A DNA stretch of 64,000 nucleotides. Origin: Zopfochytrium polystomum. Taxonomy: Eukaryota > Chytridiomycota > Chytridiomycetes > Chytridiales > Chytridiaceae. Position 1 is the first letter of the stretch, and each line of letters opens with the position of its first letter. The position numbers and the translations under genes are program-made. The stretch is from contig JAIVFJ010000220.1 in the NCBI GenBank assembly GCA_025765615.1, positions 39,302-103,301 on the forward strand. The letters are read 5' to 3'. Under the pieces are notes generated by a model that did no database searches, was not told where the DNA came from, and saw only the letters and a program-made list of their open reading frames with translations. Shown here in pieces: positions 31,954 to 39,530 of the stretch.

Positions 31954-32306
31954 TGTTATGAATCACCCTCTGGAAACCTCTGGAACCTTCTAGAACATTC
32001 CTTCATGGAACCTTCTGGAACCTTCTGGAACCTTCTAGAACATTCCTTCATGGAACCTTGTGGAACCTTCTGGAACCTTCTTTGCTTTCCTGACTTGTCT
32101 TGTTGTCATTGGTATCATTGGTATCATTGTATTACTAATTGCTCTTTCTGGAACTTTCTTGGAGTCTTGACAAGGAACACTCTCAAAAGGTATAAAAGGG
32201 GGATGGGGGACCTGTCCCATCCCTCAAGTGAATTATTGTTTCCAATACAATCATCACTCCTCTCAGTTCCTTGTCTGCCTTGTCCTGTCCTGCCCTGTTC
32301 CTGACA
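31954..32306 (+). repeat. Chromovirus LTR 1 (solo, TSD CATTG), a-type
   Basis: 353 bp, TG...CA ends, flanked by CATTG on both sides (31,949-31,953 and 32,307-32,311), so at this site it behaves as a solo LTR. It has a-type diagnostic bases (T at 32,130, T at 32,283). HSE array 31,972-32,081, TATAAAA at 32,191-32,197, transcript start word AAGTGAATTAT at about 32,226. Confidence 0.92.
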
Positions 32307-32607
32307 CATTGCCTACGCATCACCAGCAACTGCACGCGACCTATGGCACCGACGTTTTGGCCACATCCACCAAGAGCAAGTACGTGACACTCTCAAGTCT
32401 GGTGATGTCGACGGTGCTCCTGCTCCACCACCAACAACACGCGAGCCTTGCCTCATTTGCGATATGGCAAAGATGCGCCGGCAACACCTCATGGCCAAAC
32501 CTCATTTTGATTTTGCCCTGCTGCAGATGCTGTGTACCGACCAAACTGGAAAGATCAGTACATGTTCTCTTGATGGTTCCAACTACTTTGAAGTTATTGT
32601 CGACTAT
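32307..32607 (+). pseudogene. Copia integrase N-terminal fragment, unit 1
   Basis: 301 bp encoding DLWHRRFGHIHQEQVRDTL, CLICDMAKMRRQHL and LCTDQTGKISTCSLDGSNYF, the zinc-binding HHCC module (GAG-pre-integrase/integrase start) and beginning of the integrase core. It continues the frame of 31,395-31,953. Bounded by CATTG on the left and ACTAT on the right. Repeated unchanged at 37,913-38,213 and 43,518-43,818. Confidence 0.85.
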
Positions 32608-32625
32608 TGTTATGAATCACCCTCT

Positions 32626-32735
32626 GGAAACCTCTGGAACCTTCTAGAACATTCCTTCATGGAACCTTCTGGAACCTTCTGGAACCTTCTAGAACATTCC
32701 TTCATGGAACCTTGTGGAACCTTCTGGAACCTTCT
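32626..32735. promoter_or_regulatory. Heat-shock-element array in the LTR U3
   Basis: Twenty-two consecutive 5-bp units in one register, of which 18 are nGAAn or nTTCn, alternating in orientation (gGAAc cTTCt aGAAc aTTCc ...). The exceptions are single units reading cCTCt, tTCAt (twice) and cTTGt. Three or more alternating nGAAn units are the binding site of trimeric heat shock factor. The array is present in all full-length LTRs (e.g. 31,972-32,081, 37,578-37,687, 38,232-38,341) and shortened in LTR 9 and the 13,177 solo LTR. Confidence 0.8.
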
Positions 32736-32799
32736 TTGCTTTCCTGACTTGTCTTGTTGTCATTGGTATCATTGGTATCATTGCATTACTAATTGCTCT

Positions 32800-32812
32800 T
32801 TCTGGAACTTTC
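32800..32812. promoter_or_regulatory. TATA-proximal heat shock element
   Basis: TTCTGGAACTTTC is a perfect three-unit HSE (TTCnnGAAnnTTC), 33 bp upstream of the TATA box. It is conserved in the older solo LTR at 13,177-13,489, where other parts of the LTR have changed. Confidence 0.78.
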
Positions 32813-32844
32813 TTGGAGTCTTGACAAGGAACACTCTCAAAAGG

Positions 32845-32890
32845 TATAAAAGGGGGATGGGGGACCTGTCCCATCCCTCAAGTGAATTAT
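32845..32890 (+). promoter_or_regulatory. LTR TATA box and predicted transcript start
   Basis: TATAAAA at 32,845-32,851, then 28 bp to AAGTGAATTAT (32,880-32,890). The distance of 35 bp from the first T of TATA fits a pol II start, and the start word is the exact complement of the primer-binding site, as expected for the mRNA 5' end of a self-priming element. Confidence 0.72.
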
Positions 32891-32962
32891 TGTTTCCAAT
32901 ACAATCATCACTCCTCTCAGTTCCTTGTCTGCCTTGCCCTGTCCTGCCCTGTTCCTGACATC

Positions 32963-32973
32963 ATAATTCACTT
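32963..32973 (+). promoter_or_regulatory. Primer-binding site, self-priming type
   Basis: ATAATTCACTT, two bases after the 5' LTR, is perfectly complementary over 11 nt to the predicted 5' end of the element's own RNA (AAGTGAATTAT, 32,880-32,890). No tRNA 3' end complement (TGG...) is present at this place. Same sites at 38,569-38,579 and 49,594-49,604; the copy 3 site is corrupted. Confidence 0.78.
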
Positions 32974-33000
32974 CACCCTCTCCCACTACTCTCTGCCATC

Positions 33001-33924
33001 ATGTCTGACCCAAACAACACCTTCCCTGATGCAACTGCCTTCCAAGCCTTGATGGACCAATTACAAGCCCTTTCAAGACAGACACACCAACTTCAAGAAC
33101 AAGTCCTTCACCAGCAGCACCAGCTTCAACAACAACTTCACCAACAAGAACATCAAGCTCTTCCCCTGCCTCAAGCCAACCAAGCAAGAGAGCCCAAGGT
33201 TCCCAGCCCTGACAAGTTCACTGGGCTGGCCAAAGACCTTAGGAACTTCATGGCCACTGTGGAGAATGTCATCCTTCTCCAACCTTCAAGATTTCCCAGT
33301 GAGCAAGTCAAGGTTCTTTTCACAAGCACCCTCCTGTCTGGTCAAGCTCAATCATGGTACAGATCTCTCCCAAGCACACCCACCACCCTGCAAGAGCTCT
33401 GGGAGGGGCTGGAAGCTACCTTTGGTGACCCCTACGCATCTTGGACAGCAAGATCCAAGCTCAAGCATATCAAGCAAGGAAAGCAATCTTGTGTGGCCTA
33501 CACCAACCAATTCAAGCAACTAGCCAGAGACTCTGGATACAATGATGCAGCTCTGATGGAGCTGTACCATGATGGTCTCCATGAGTCTATCCAAGACATG
33601 CTCTCCCAGTCTCTGCACATCCCTGAGACCTTGGAAGAGTACATTCTCCTTGCCATCAAGATTGACAACAGACTCTACTCCAAGAGGCTGAAGCAAAGAC
33701 AAGTAGGAACTACATCAAGACCTACCCCAGTTCCTCAAGCTCTTACAGTTCCTGAACCCATGCAAGTGGATGCAGTTGAGACACTTCCTAAGGGTCCTCT
33801 GAGCCAAGAGGAGAAAACAAGGAGGGCCCAGCAGGGACTGTGTTTTTACTGTGGCTCCAAGGAGCATGCTGTCAAGGACTGCCCAAGGAAGAAGCACCCA
33901 AACTCCCAGGTCCAGGCTCACTGA
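33001..33924 (+). CDS. gag: Gag, chromovirus copy 1
   Basis: 307 residues. A Gln/His-rich N-terminus (residues ~20-55) probably forms a coiled coil, followed by the retrotransposon Gag core (KFTGLAKDLRNFMATVENVI, GQAQSWYRSL, WEGLEATFGDPYASWTARSKLKHIKQG, YHDGLHESIQDML) and a nucleocapsid zinc knuckle CFYCGSKEHAVKDC (CX2CX4HX4C). It forms the virus-like particle and packages RNA. The ATG lies 40 nt after the LTR and is the first in the transcript leader after the primer-binding site. The end overlaps pol, with a -1 frameshift signal 21 nt before the stop. Confidence 0.95.
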   Translation: MSDPNNTFPDATAFQALMDQLQALSRQTHQLQEQVLHQQHQLQQQLHQQEHQALPLPQANQAREPKVPSPDKFTGLAKDLRNFMATVENVILLQPSRFPSEQVKVLFTSTLLSGQAQSWYRSLPSTPTTLQELWEGLEATFGDPYASWTARSKLKHIKQGKQSCVAYTNQFKQLARDSGYNDAALMELYHDGLHESIQDMLSQSLHIPETLEEYILLAIKIDNRLYSKRLKQRQVGTTSRPTPVPQALTVPEPMQVDAVETLPKGPLSQEEKTRRAQQGLCFYCGSKEHAVKDCPRKKHPNSQVQAH

Positions 33925-36900
33925 GGGGCAATTCCCTGGACCCTCCTCCAAGCTGCCCCTGTTTCATCACCACCACCAGCACCACAAACACCTCAGATTC
34001 CAAGCCCCACCAACTCACCATGGATGTCAAGATTCAACTCTCACCCAAGTCAACCATCACAACCAAGGCCCTTATAGACTCTGGATCATCCTGCAACATC
34101 ATTGATGCCACCCTTGCCAAGTCTTGTGCCATTCCTACGATCAAGAAATCCACACCCCTCAAGGTCCACTTTGCCAATCATGCTCTGTTCAAGGAAATCA
34201 GCCATGAAACCAAGCTAAACCTCCACATCCAAGACTTTCCACCATCCATGGTCAATCTGGAAGTATTGGATCTTGGCTCACCCACATTCTCTGTCATCCT
34301 GGGATTACCATGGCTGCAAACCCAGAACCCTGCCATTGATTGGGTCACTGGTCAAGTCCAACCTCCACCAATCGGAACAGTCACCCAAAACTCAAGTCAA
34401 GCCCCCAAGTCTCATGCTCTCAAGCCCTTGATTCAAGATTCACAGCCAGCCAAGACTCAAGTTCCACAGTTCACAGTTCACAGTCAAGATTCAAGTAGAG
34501 CTCATAGAGCTCACAGTCATGGCCATGACTCTTGTTCACAGAACCCACAGTCAAAGATTCAAGTACCACAGTTCACAGTCCACATTCAAGATTCAAGTTC
34601 CACAGCTCACAGTCTTTGCCAAGAACAGAACTCTCAGTCAAAGATTCAAGAATCACAGTTCCCAGTCAAGAATTCAAGCCCCACTGCTGAGGAGCACGAC
34701 AACCTGGACCCATCAGACCTTTTGCTGGCATCCAAGCTACCAAAAGAATATCTCCCTTATGCTGATGTGTTTTCCAAGACCAAGGCAGACCTGCTACCAG
34801 CTCAGAGGCCTTATGACTGTGAAATCCCACTCAAGGATGAAACTTGCAGCCCACCTTTCAAGCCACTGTACCACCTCTCTCCACCAGAAGCCAAGGCCCT
34901 CCAAGAATACATTGAAGAAATGCTGAACAAGGGATTCATCCAACCTTCCAAGTCACCAGCTGGAGCTCCCATCTTTTTTGTCAAGAAGAAGGATGGGGGA
35001 CTGAGACCCTGTGTGGACTACAGAGATCTCAATGAGATGACAGTCAAGAACCGCTATCCACTGCCTCTCATCTCTGAATTACTGGACAAACTGAGCCATG
35101 CAAGGATATTTTCCAAGATTGACCTCAGAGGTGCCTACAATTTGGTCAGAATTAAGCCCCAGGATCAATGGAAGACTGCCTTCAGATGCAAATACGGTCA
35201 CTTTGAGTACTTGGTCATGCCCTTTGGACTTACCAATGCTCCAGCTATTTTCCAAGGCATGATGAATGACATCTTCAGGGATATTCTGGACCTTTTTGTC
35301 ATTGTCTACCTGGATGATATCCTGGTATTTTCATCTGACACTGCAAGCCATATGGGACATGTCAAGACTGTCTTGGAGAGACTCAGACAGCATCACCTCT
35401 ATGCAAAGCTGGAGAAGTGTGAATTCCACAAGACCTCCATTGAGTTTTTGGGGTTCATTGTGTCTGACAAAGGGATCTCCATGGCACCAGACAAGATCCA
35501 AACTATTCTTGAATGGAAGGCTCCAAATTCCATCAAGGATGTTCAAAGCTTCCTTGGATTTTGCAACTTCTACAGAACCTTCATTGCCAACTATTCTGCC
35601 ATAGCCAAGCCTCTCACTGATCTCACCAAGAAGACCACCAAGTTTGAATGGACCCCAGCAGCAGAGCAAGCCTGGCTAGCTCTTAAGACAGCAACCACAA
35701 GTGCACCACTCCTTAAGCATGTGGATCCCTTGCTTCCCTTCACCTTGGAAACTGATGCCTCAGACTATGCCCTTGGCGCTGTTCTGTCCCAGCCAAGCTC
35801 TCAGGACCCCTCTGCTCCTCTGCATCCAGTGGCATATTACTCCAGGAAGCTGAACAGTGCTGAGTGTAACTACACAGTCCATGACAAGGAGTTGCTTGCA
35901 ATTGTGGAAGCATTCAAATTCTGGAGACACTACTTGGCTGGTTCTAAAGGCATCTCTGTCTATTCTGATCACAAGAACCTCACCTTCTTCAGGGCAAGGA
36001 GGTTGCTCAAGCAGAGGCATGCCAGGTGGGCTGAACTGCTCTCTGAGTATGACTTTAAGCTGTGCTATTCTCCTGGCCACCTTAACACTGTGGCTGATGC
36101 CCTGTCAAGAAGAACAGACCTTGCACCTGAAGGGGGAGATGGTTTCACCCCACCATCCAAGACACACCTTTCATTGCTTCCTGACAGTGTGTGGGCCCAT
36201 GCTATTTCCAAGGACCCCAAGCCTCACAAGATTCAAATCAGCCAAGAAGAGGAAAAACTTGAGATACTCAAGACAAGGCATGATGCAGCAACAGCTGGAC
36301 ACCCAGGAGAGCACAAGACATATGAGCTTGTTTCCAGAGACTTCTACTGGCCAGGCATGAGGAAGTACATCAAGAACTATGTCAGCAGCTGTGAAACCTG
36401 TCAAAGAAACAAATCCAGCAGACACAAGCCCTATGGACTTCTGGAGCCCCTCCCAATTGCCATCAGCCCTTGGTCATCAATATCCATGGACTTCATTGTG
36501 AAACTGCCCCCATCCCATGGATTTGACTCTATCCTTGTTGTCATCTGCAGAAGGACAAAGTTGGCCCATTTCATCCCCTGCACTGAGAATATAGATGCAC
36601 AAGGAACAGCAGACCTGTTTTTGCAGCACATATTCAGGCTCCATGGGCTGCCTCAGTCAATCGTCAGTGACAGAGGACCACAGTTCAGATCTCAATTTTG
36701 GAAAGCACTCACAGCAGCCCTTGGAATCAAGTCTCAACTGTCAACTGCTTATCACCCTCAGACTGATGGACAAACAGAAAGAACAAACCAGACTCTGGAG
36801 CAGTATTTGAGGTGCTATGTCAGCTATCAACAGGATGATTGGCCCACCCTCCTTCCACTGGCAGAATTTGCTCTCAACAATTCTCTCCACTCAAGCACCC

Positions 36901-37559
36901 AGCTATCTCCTTTCTTTGCAACCTATGGCTTCAATCCAAGAGGAGATCTTCTGGGACAAGAGACCCTATCCAATGTCCAAGCTCCTGCTGTGGCTTCACA
37001 CTTGCATAAGCTCAAGATCATCAGCACCTTCCTGGACTCCACCCTGAAGCAAGCCCAAGAAGATGCCTCAAGATTTGCCAACACTCACAGAATGGACCAT
37101 GACCTTGCTGTGGGTCAGCAAGTTTGGCTTCTGAGGAAGAACTTGCAGACCAAAAGACCAAGTCCCAAGCTAGACAACCTCAAGTTGGGACCTTTCAAGA
37201 TCTTGGAGCAAATCAATCCAGTCACCTTCAAGCTGGATCTCCCTGCATCCATGAAGATCCACCCAGTTTTCCATGTCAGCCTTTTAGAGAAGTTTGTGGC
37301 CAATTCCATTCCAGGCAGAGTTGTTCCTCCTCCTCCTCCAGTTGAGGTAGAAGGTGAAGAGGAATTTGAGGTTGAACAAATCTTGGATGCCAAGTGGTTT
37401 GGAAGAACACTCAAGTTCCTTGTTAAGTGGAAAGGTTACTCAGATGCTGACAACACCTGGGAACCTGAGTCGAACCTCACTCACTGCCAAGACCTTCTGC
37501 TCGAGTTCAAGACCAGGTACCCCACCAAGTTGCAGAAGAGGCCTAAAAGGGGGAGATGA
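33840..37559 (+). CDS. pol: Pol, chromovirus copy 1 (PR-RT-RNaseH-IN-chromodomain)
   Basis: Open for 1,239 codons in the -1 frame relative to gag; translation enters at the slip site 33,897-33,903, so the product is Gag-Pol. Visible in order: protease KALIDSGSSCNII (ORF residues ~76-88); reverse transcriptase with VDYRDLN, FSKIDLRGAYN, MPFGLTNAPAIFQ and VYLDDILVFS; RNase H with TLETDASDYALGAVL and YSDHKNLTFF; integrase zinc module H-H-C-C ending SCETCQRNK; integrase core with SMDFIVKLP, SDRGPQF and the Glu in QTERTNQTLE; and a C-terminal chromodomain EEFEVEQILDAKW...FLVKWKGYSDADNTWEP. The chromodomain places it in the chromoviruses and directs integration to modified chromatin. No defect is seen. 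Confidence 0.95.
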   Translation: MFLLWLQGACCQGLPKEEAPKLPGPGSLRGNSLDPPPSCPCFITTTSTTNTSDSKPHQLTMDVKIQLSPKSTITTKALIDSGSSCNIIDATLAKSCAIPTIKKSTPLKVHFANHALFKEISHETKLNLHIQDFPPSMVNLEVLDLGSPTFSVILGLPWLQTQNPAIDWVTGQVQPPPIGTVTQNSSQAPKSHALKPLIQDSQPAKTQVPQFTVHSQDSSRAHRAHSHGHDSCSQNPQSKIQVPQFTVHIQDSSSTAHSLCQEQNSQSKIQESQFPVKNSSPTAEEHDNLDPSDLLLASKLPKEYLPYADVFSKTKADLLPAQRPYDCEIPLKDETCSPPFKPLYHLSPPEAKALQEYIEEMLNKGFIQPSKSPAGAPIFFVKKKDGGLRPCVDYRDLNEMTVKNRYPLPLISELLDKLSHARIFSKIDLRGAYNLVRIKPQDQWKTAFRCKYGHFEYLVMPFGLTNAPAIFQGMMNDIFRDILDLFVIVYLDDILVFSSDTASHMGHVKTVLERLRQHHLYAKLEKCEFHKTSIEFLGFIVSDKGISMAPDKIQTILEWKAPNSIKDVQSFLGFCNFYRTFIANYSAIAKPLTDLTKKTTKFEWTPAAEQAWLALKTATTSAPLLKHVDPLLPFTLETDASDYALGAVLSQPSSQDPSAPLHPVAYYSRKLNSAECNYTVHDKELLAIVEAFKFWRHYLAGSKGISVYSDHKNLTFFRARRLLKQRHARWAELLSEYDFKLCYSPGHLNTVADALSRRTDLAPEGGDGFTPPSKTHLSLLPDSVWAHAISKDPKPHKIQISQEEEKLEILKTRHDAATAGHPGEHKTYELVSRDFYWPGMRKYIKNYVSSCETCQRNKSSRHKPYGLLEPLPIAISPWSSISMDFIVKLPPSHGFDSILVVICRRTKLAHFIPCTENIDAQGTADLFLQHIFRLHGLPQSIVSDRGPQFRSQFWKALTAALGIKSQLSTAYHPQTDGQTERTNQTLEQYLRCYVSYQQDDWPTLLPLAEFALNNSLHSSTQLSPFFATYGFNPRGDLLGQETLSNVQAPAVASHLHKLKIISTFLDSTLKQAQEDASRFANTHRMDHDLAVGQQVWLLRKNLQTKRPSPKLDNLKLGPFKILEQINPVTFKLDLPASMKIHPVFHVSLLEKFVANSIPGRVVPPPPPVEVEGEEEFEVEQILDAKWFGRTLKFLVKWKGYSDADNTWEPESNLTHCQDLLLEFKTRYPTKLQKRPKRGR
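33897..33960 (+). promoter_or_regulatory. -1 programmed frameshift signal: slippery heptamer and H-type pseudoknot
   Basis: C CCA AAC (33,897-33,903) is in the X XXY YYZ phase of gag. After a 5-nt spacer, stem 1 is GGTCCAGG (33,909-33,916) with CCTGGACC (33,935-33,942), 8 perfect pairs. The loop contains AGGGGCA (33,924-33,930), which pairs perfectly with TGCCCCT (33,954-33,960) as stem 2. A slip of -1 enters pol exactly (KLPGPGSLRG). Same in all copies: 39,503-39,566, 45,104-45,167, 50,528-50,591. Confidence 0.85.
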
Positions 37560-37912
37560 TGTTATGAATCACCCTCTGGAAACCTCTGGAACCTTCTAGA
37601 ACATTCCTTCATGGAACCTTCTGGAACCTTCTGGAACCTTCTAGAACATTCCTTCATGGAACCTTGTGGAACCTTCTGGAACCTTCTTTGCTTTCCTGAC
37701 TTGTCTTGTTGTCATTGGTATCATTGGTATCATTGTATTACTAATTGCTCTTTCTGGAACTTTCTTGGAGTCTTGACAAGGAACACTCTCAAAAGGTATA
37801 AAAGGGGGATGGGGGACCTGTCCCATCCCTCAAGTGAATTATTGTTTCCAATACAATCATCACTCCTCTCAGTTCCTTGTCTGCCTTGTCCTGTCCTGCC
37901 CTGTTCCTGACA
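37560..37912 (+). repeat. Chromovirus LTR 3, a-type
   Basis: 353 bp, directly after the pol stop; 3' LTR of copy 1. Same diagnostic bases as LTR 1 (a-type) and, like it, followed by CATTG and the copia fragment. Confidence 0.93.
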
Positions 37913-38213
37913 CATTGCCTACGCATCACCAGCAACTGCACGCGACCTATGGCACCGACGTTTTGGCCACATCCACCAAGAGCAAGTACGTGACACTCTC
38001 AAGTCTGGTGATGTCGACGGTGCTCCTGCTCCACCACCAACAACACGCGAGCCTTGCCTCATTTGCGATATGGCAAAGATGCGCCGGCAACACCTCATGG
38101 CCAAACCTCATTTTGATTTTGCCCTGCTGCAGATGCTGTGTACCGACCAAACTGGAAAGATCAGTACATGTTCTCTTGATGGTTCCAACTACTTTGAAGT
38201 TATTGTCGACTAT
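37913..38213 (+). pseudogene. Copia integrase fragment, unit 2
   Basis: Same 301 bp as 32,307-32,607, with no difference seen. Bounded by CATTG and ACTAT. Its presence between two LTRs shows that the duplicated unit includes flanking host (copia) DNA. Confidence 0.85.
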
Positions 38214-38566
38214 TGTTATGAATCACCCTCTGGAAACCTCTGGAACCTTCTAGAACATTCCTTCATGGAACCTTCTGGAACCTTCTGGAACCTTCTAGAA
38301 CATTCCTTCATGGAACCTTGTGGAACCTTCTGGAACCTTCTTTGCTTTCCTGACTTGTCTTGTTGTCATTGGTATCATTGGTATCATTGCATTACTAATT
38401 GCTCTTTCTGGAACTTTCTTGGAGTCTTGACAAGGAACACTCTCAAAAGGTATAAAAGGGGGATGGGGGACCTGTCCCATCCCTCAAGTGAATTATTGTT
38501 TCCAATACAATCATCACTCCTCTCAGTTCCTTGTCTGCCTTGCCCTGTCCTGCCCTGTTCCTGACA
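38214..38566 (+). repeat. Chromovirus LTR 4, b-type
   Basis: 353 bp, 5' LTR of copy 2; b-type diagnostic bases as in LTR 2. Confidence 0.93.
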
Positions 38567-38606
38567 TCATAATTCACTTCACCCTCTCCCACTACTCTCT
38601 GCCATC

Positions 38607-39530
38607 ATGTCTGACCCAAACAACACCTTCCCTGATGCAACTGCCTTCCAAGCCTTGATGGACCAATTACAAGCCCTTTCAAGACAGACACACCAACTTC
38701 AAGAACAAGTCCTTCACCAGCAGCACCAGCTTCAACAACAACTTCACCAACAAGAACATCAAGCTCTTCCCCTGCCTCAAGCCAACCAAGCAAGAGAGCC
38801 CAAGGTTCCCAGCCCTGACAAGTTCACTGGGCTGGCCAAAGACCTTAGGAACTTCATGGCCACTGTGGAGAATGTCATCCTTCTCCAACCTTCAAGATTT
38901 CCCAGTGAGCAAGTCAAGGTTCTTTTCACAAGCACCCTCCTGTCTGGTCAAGCTCAATCATGGTACAGATCTCTCCCAAGCACACCCACCACCCTGCAAG
39001 AGCTCTGGGAGGGGCTGGAAGCTACCTTTGGTGACCCCTACGCATCTTGGACAGCAAGATCCAAGCTCAAGCATATCAAGCAAGGAAAGCAATCTTGTGT
39101 GGCCTACACCAACCAATTCAAGCAACTAGCCAGAGACTCTGGATACAATGATGCAGCTCTGATGGAGCTGTACCATGATGGTCTCCATGAGTCTATCCAA
39201 GACATGCTCTCCCAGTCTCTGCACATCCCTGAGACCTTGGAAGAGTACATTCTCCTTGCCATCAAGATTGACAACAGACTCTACTCCAAGAGGCTGAAGC
39301 AAAGACAAGTAGGAACTACATCAAGACCTACCCCAGTTCCTCAAGCTCTTACAGTTCCTGAACCCATGCAAGTGGATGCAGTTGAGACACTTCCTAAGGG
39401 TCCTCTGAGCCAAGAGGAGAAAACAAGGAGGGCCCAGCAGGGACTGTGTTTTTACTGTGGCTCCAAGGAGCATGCTGTCAAGGACTGCCCAAGGAAGAAG
39501 CACCCAAACTCCCAGGTCCAGGCTCACTGA
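38607..39530 (+). CDS. gag: Gag, chromovirus copy 2
   Basis: Protein identical to the copy 1 Gag: 307 residues, coiled-coil-like N-terminus, capsid core, CX2CX4HX4C knuckle. Intact, with the same frameshift signal at 39,503-39,566. Confidence 0.95.
   Translation: MSDPNNTFPDATAFQALMDQLQALSRQTHQLQEQVLHQQHQLQQQLHQQEHQALPLPQANQAREPKVPSPDKFTGLAKDLRNFMATVENVILLQPSRFPSEQVKVLFTSTLLSGQAQSWYRSLPSTPTTLQELWEGLEATFGDPYASWTARSKLKHIKQGKQSCVAYTNQFKQLARDSGYNDAALMELYHDGLHESIQDMLSQSLHIPETLEEYILLAIKIDNRLYSKRLKQRQVGTTSRPTPVPQALTVPEPMQVDAVETLPKGPLSQEEKTRRAQQGLCFYCGSKEHAVKDCPRKKHPNSQVQAH

Larger units (their letters stand above)
32608..32960 (+). repeat. Chromovirus LTR 2 (5' LTR of copy 1), b-type
   Basis: 353 bp, preceded by ACTAT. 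Carries b-type bases C at 32,784 and C at 32,937. It promotes the genomic RNA of copy 1: U3 with HSE units, TATA box, R and U5 of about 81 bp. Confidence 0.93.
32961..37559 (+). mobile_element. Ty3/gypsy chromovirus interior, copy 1
   Basis: 4,599 bp between LTR 2 and LTR 3: primer-binding site, gag, pol with PR-RT-RH-IN-chromodomain order, then a polypurine tract AAAAGGGGGAGA (37,545-37,556); the pol stop codon TGA directly abuts the LTR. Both ORFs are intact. The left flank is ACTAT and the right flank CATTG, so this interior with its two LTRs does not have matching target duplications. Confidence 0.95.

Noticed and set aside
31972..32081. Repeated GGAACCTTCT blocks as a CRISPR-like or simple satellite array
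   Set aside because: They are part of an LTR, have no unique spacers, and are better explained as heat shock elements in a 5-bp register.
32961..32975. tRNA-primed PBS
   Set aside because: No TGG-type complement of a tRNA 3' end lies next to the LTR; the self-complementary 11-mer explains the site.
33841..33849. T-run (TGTTTTTAC) at the gag-pol overlap as the frameshift site
   Set aside because: In the gag frame it reads TGT TTT TAC, so it does not fit X XXY YYZ; the heptamer CCCAAAC 50 nt later is in phase and is followed by the pseudoknot.
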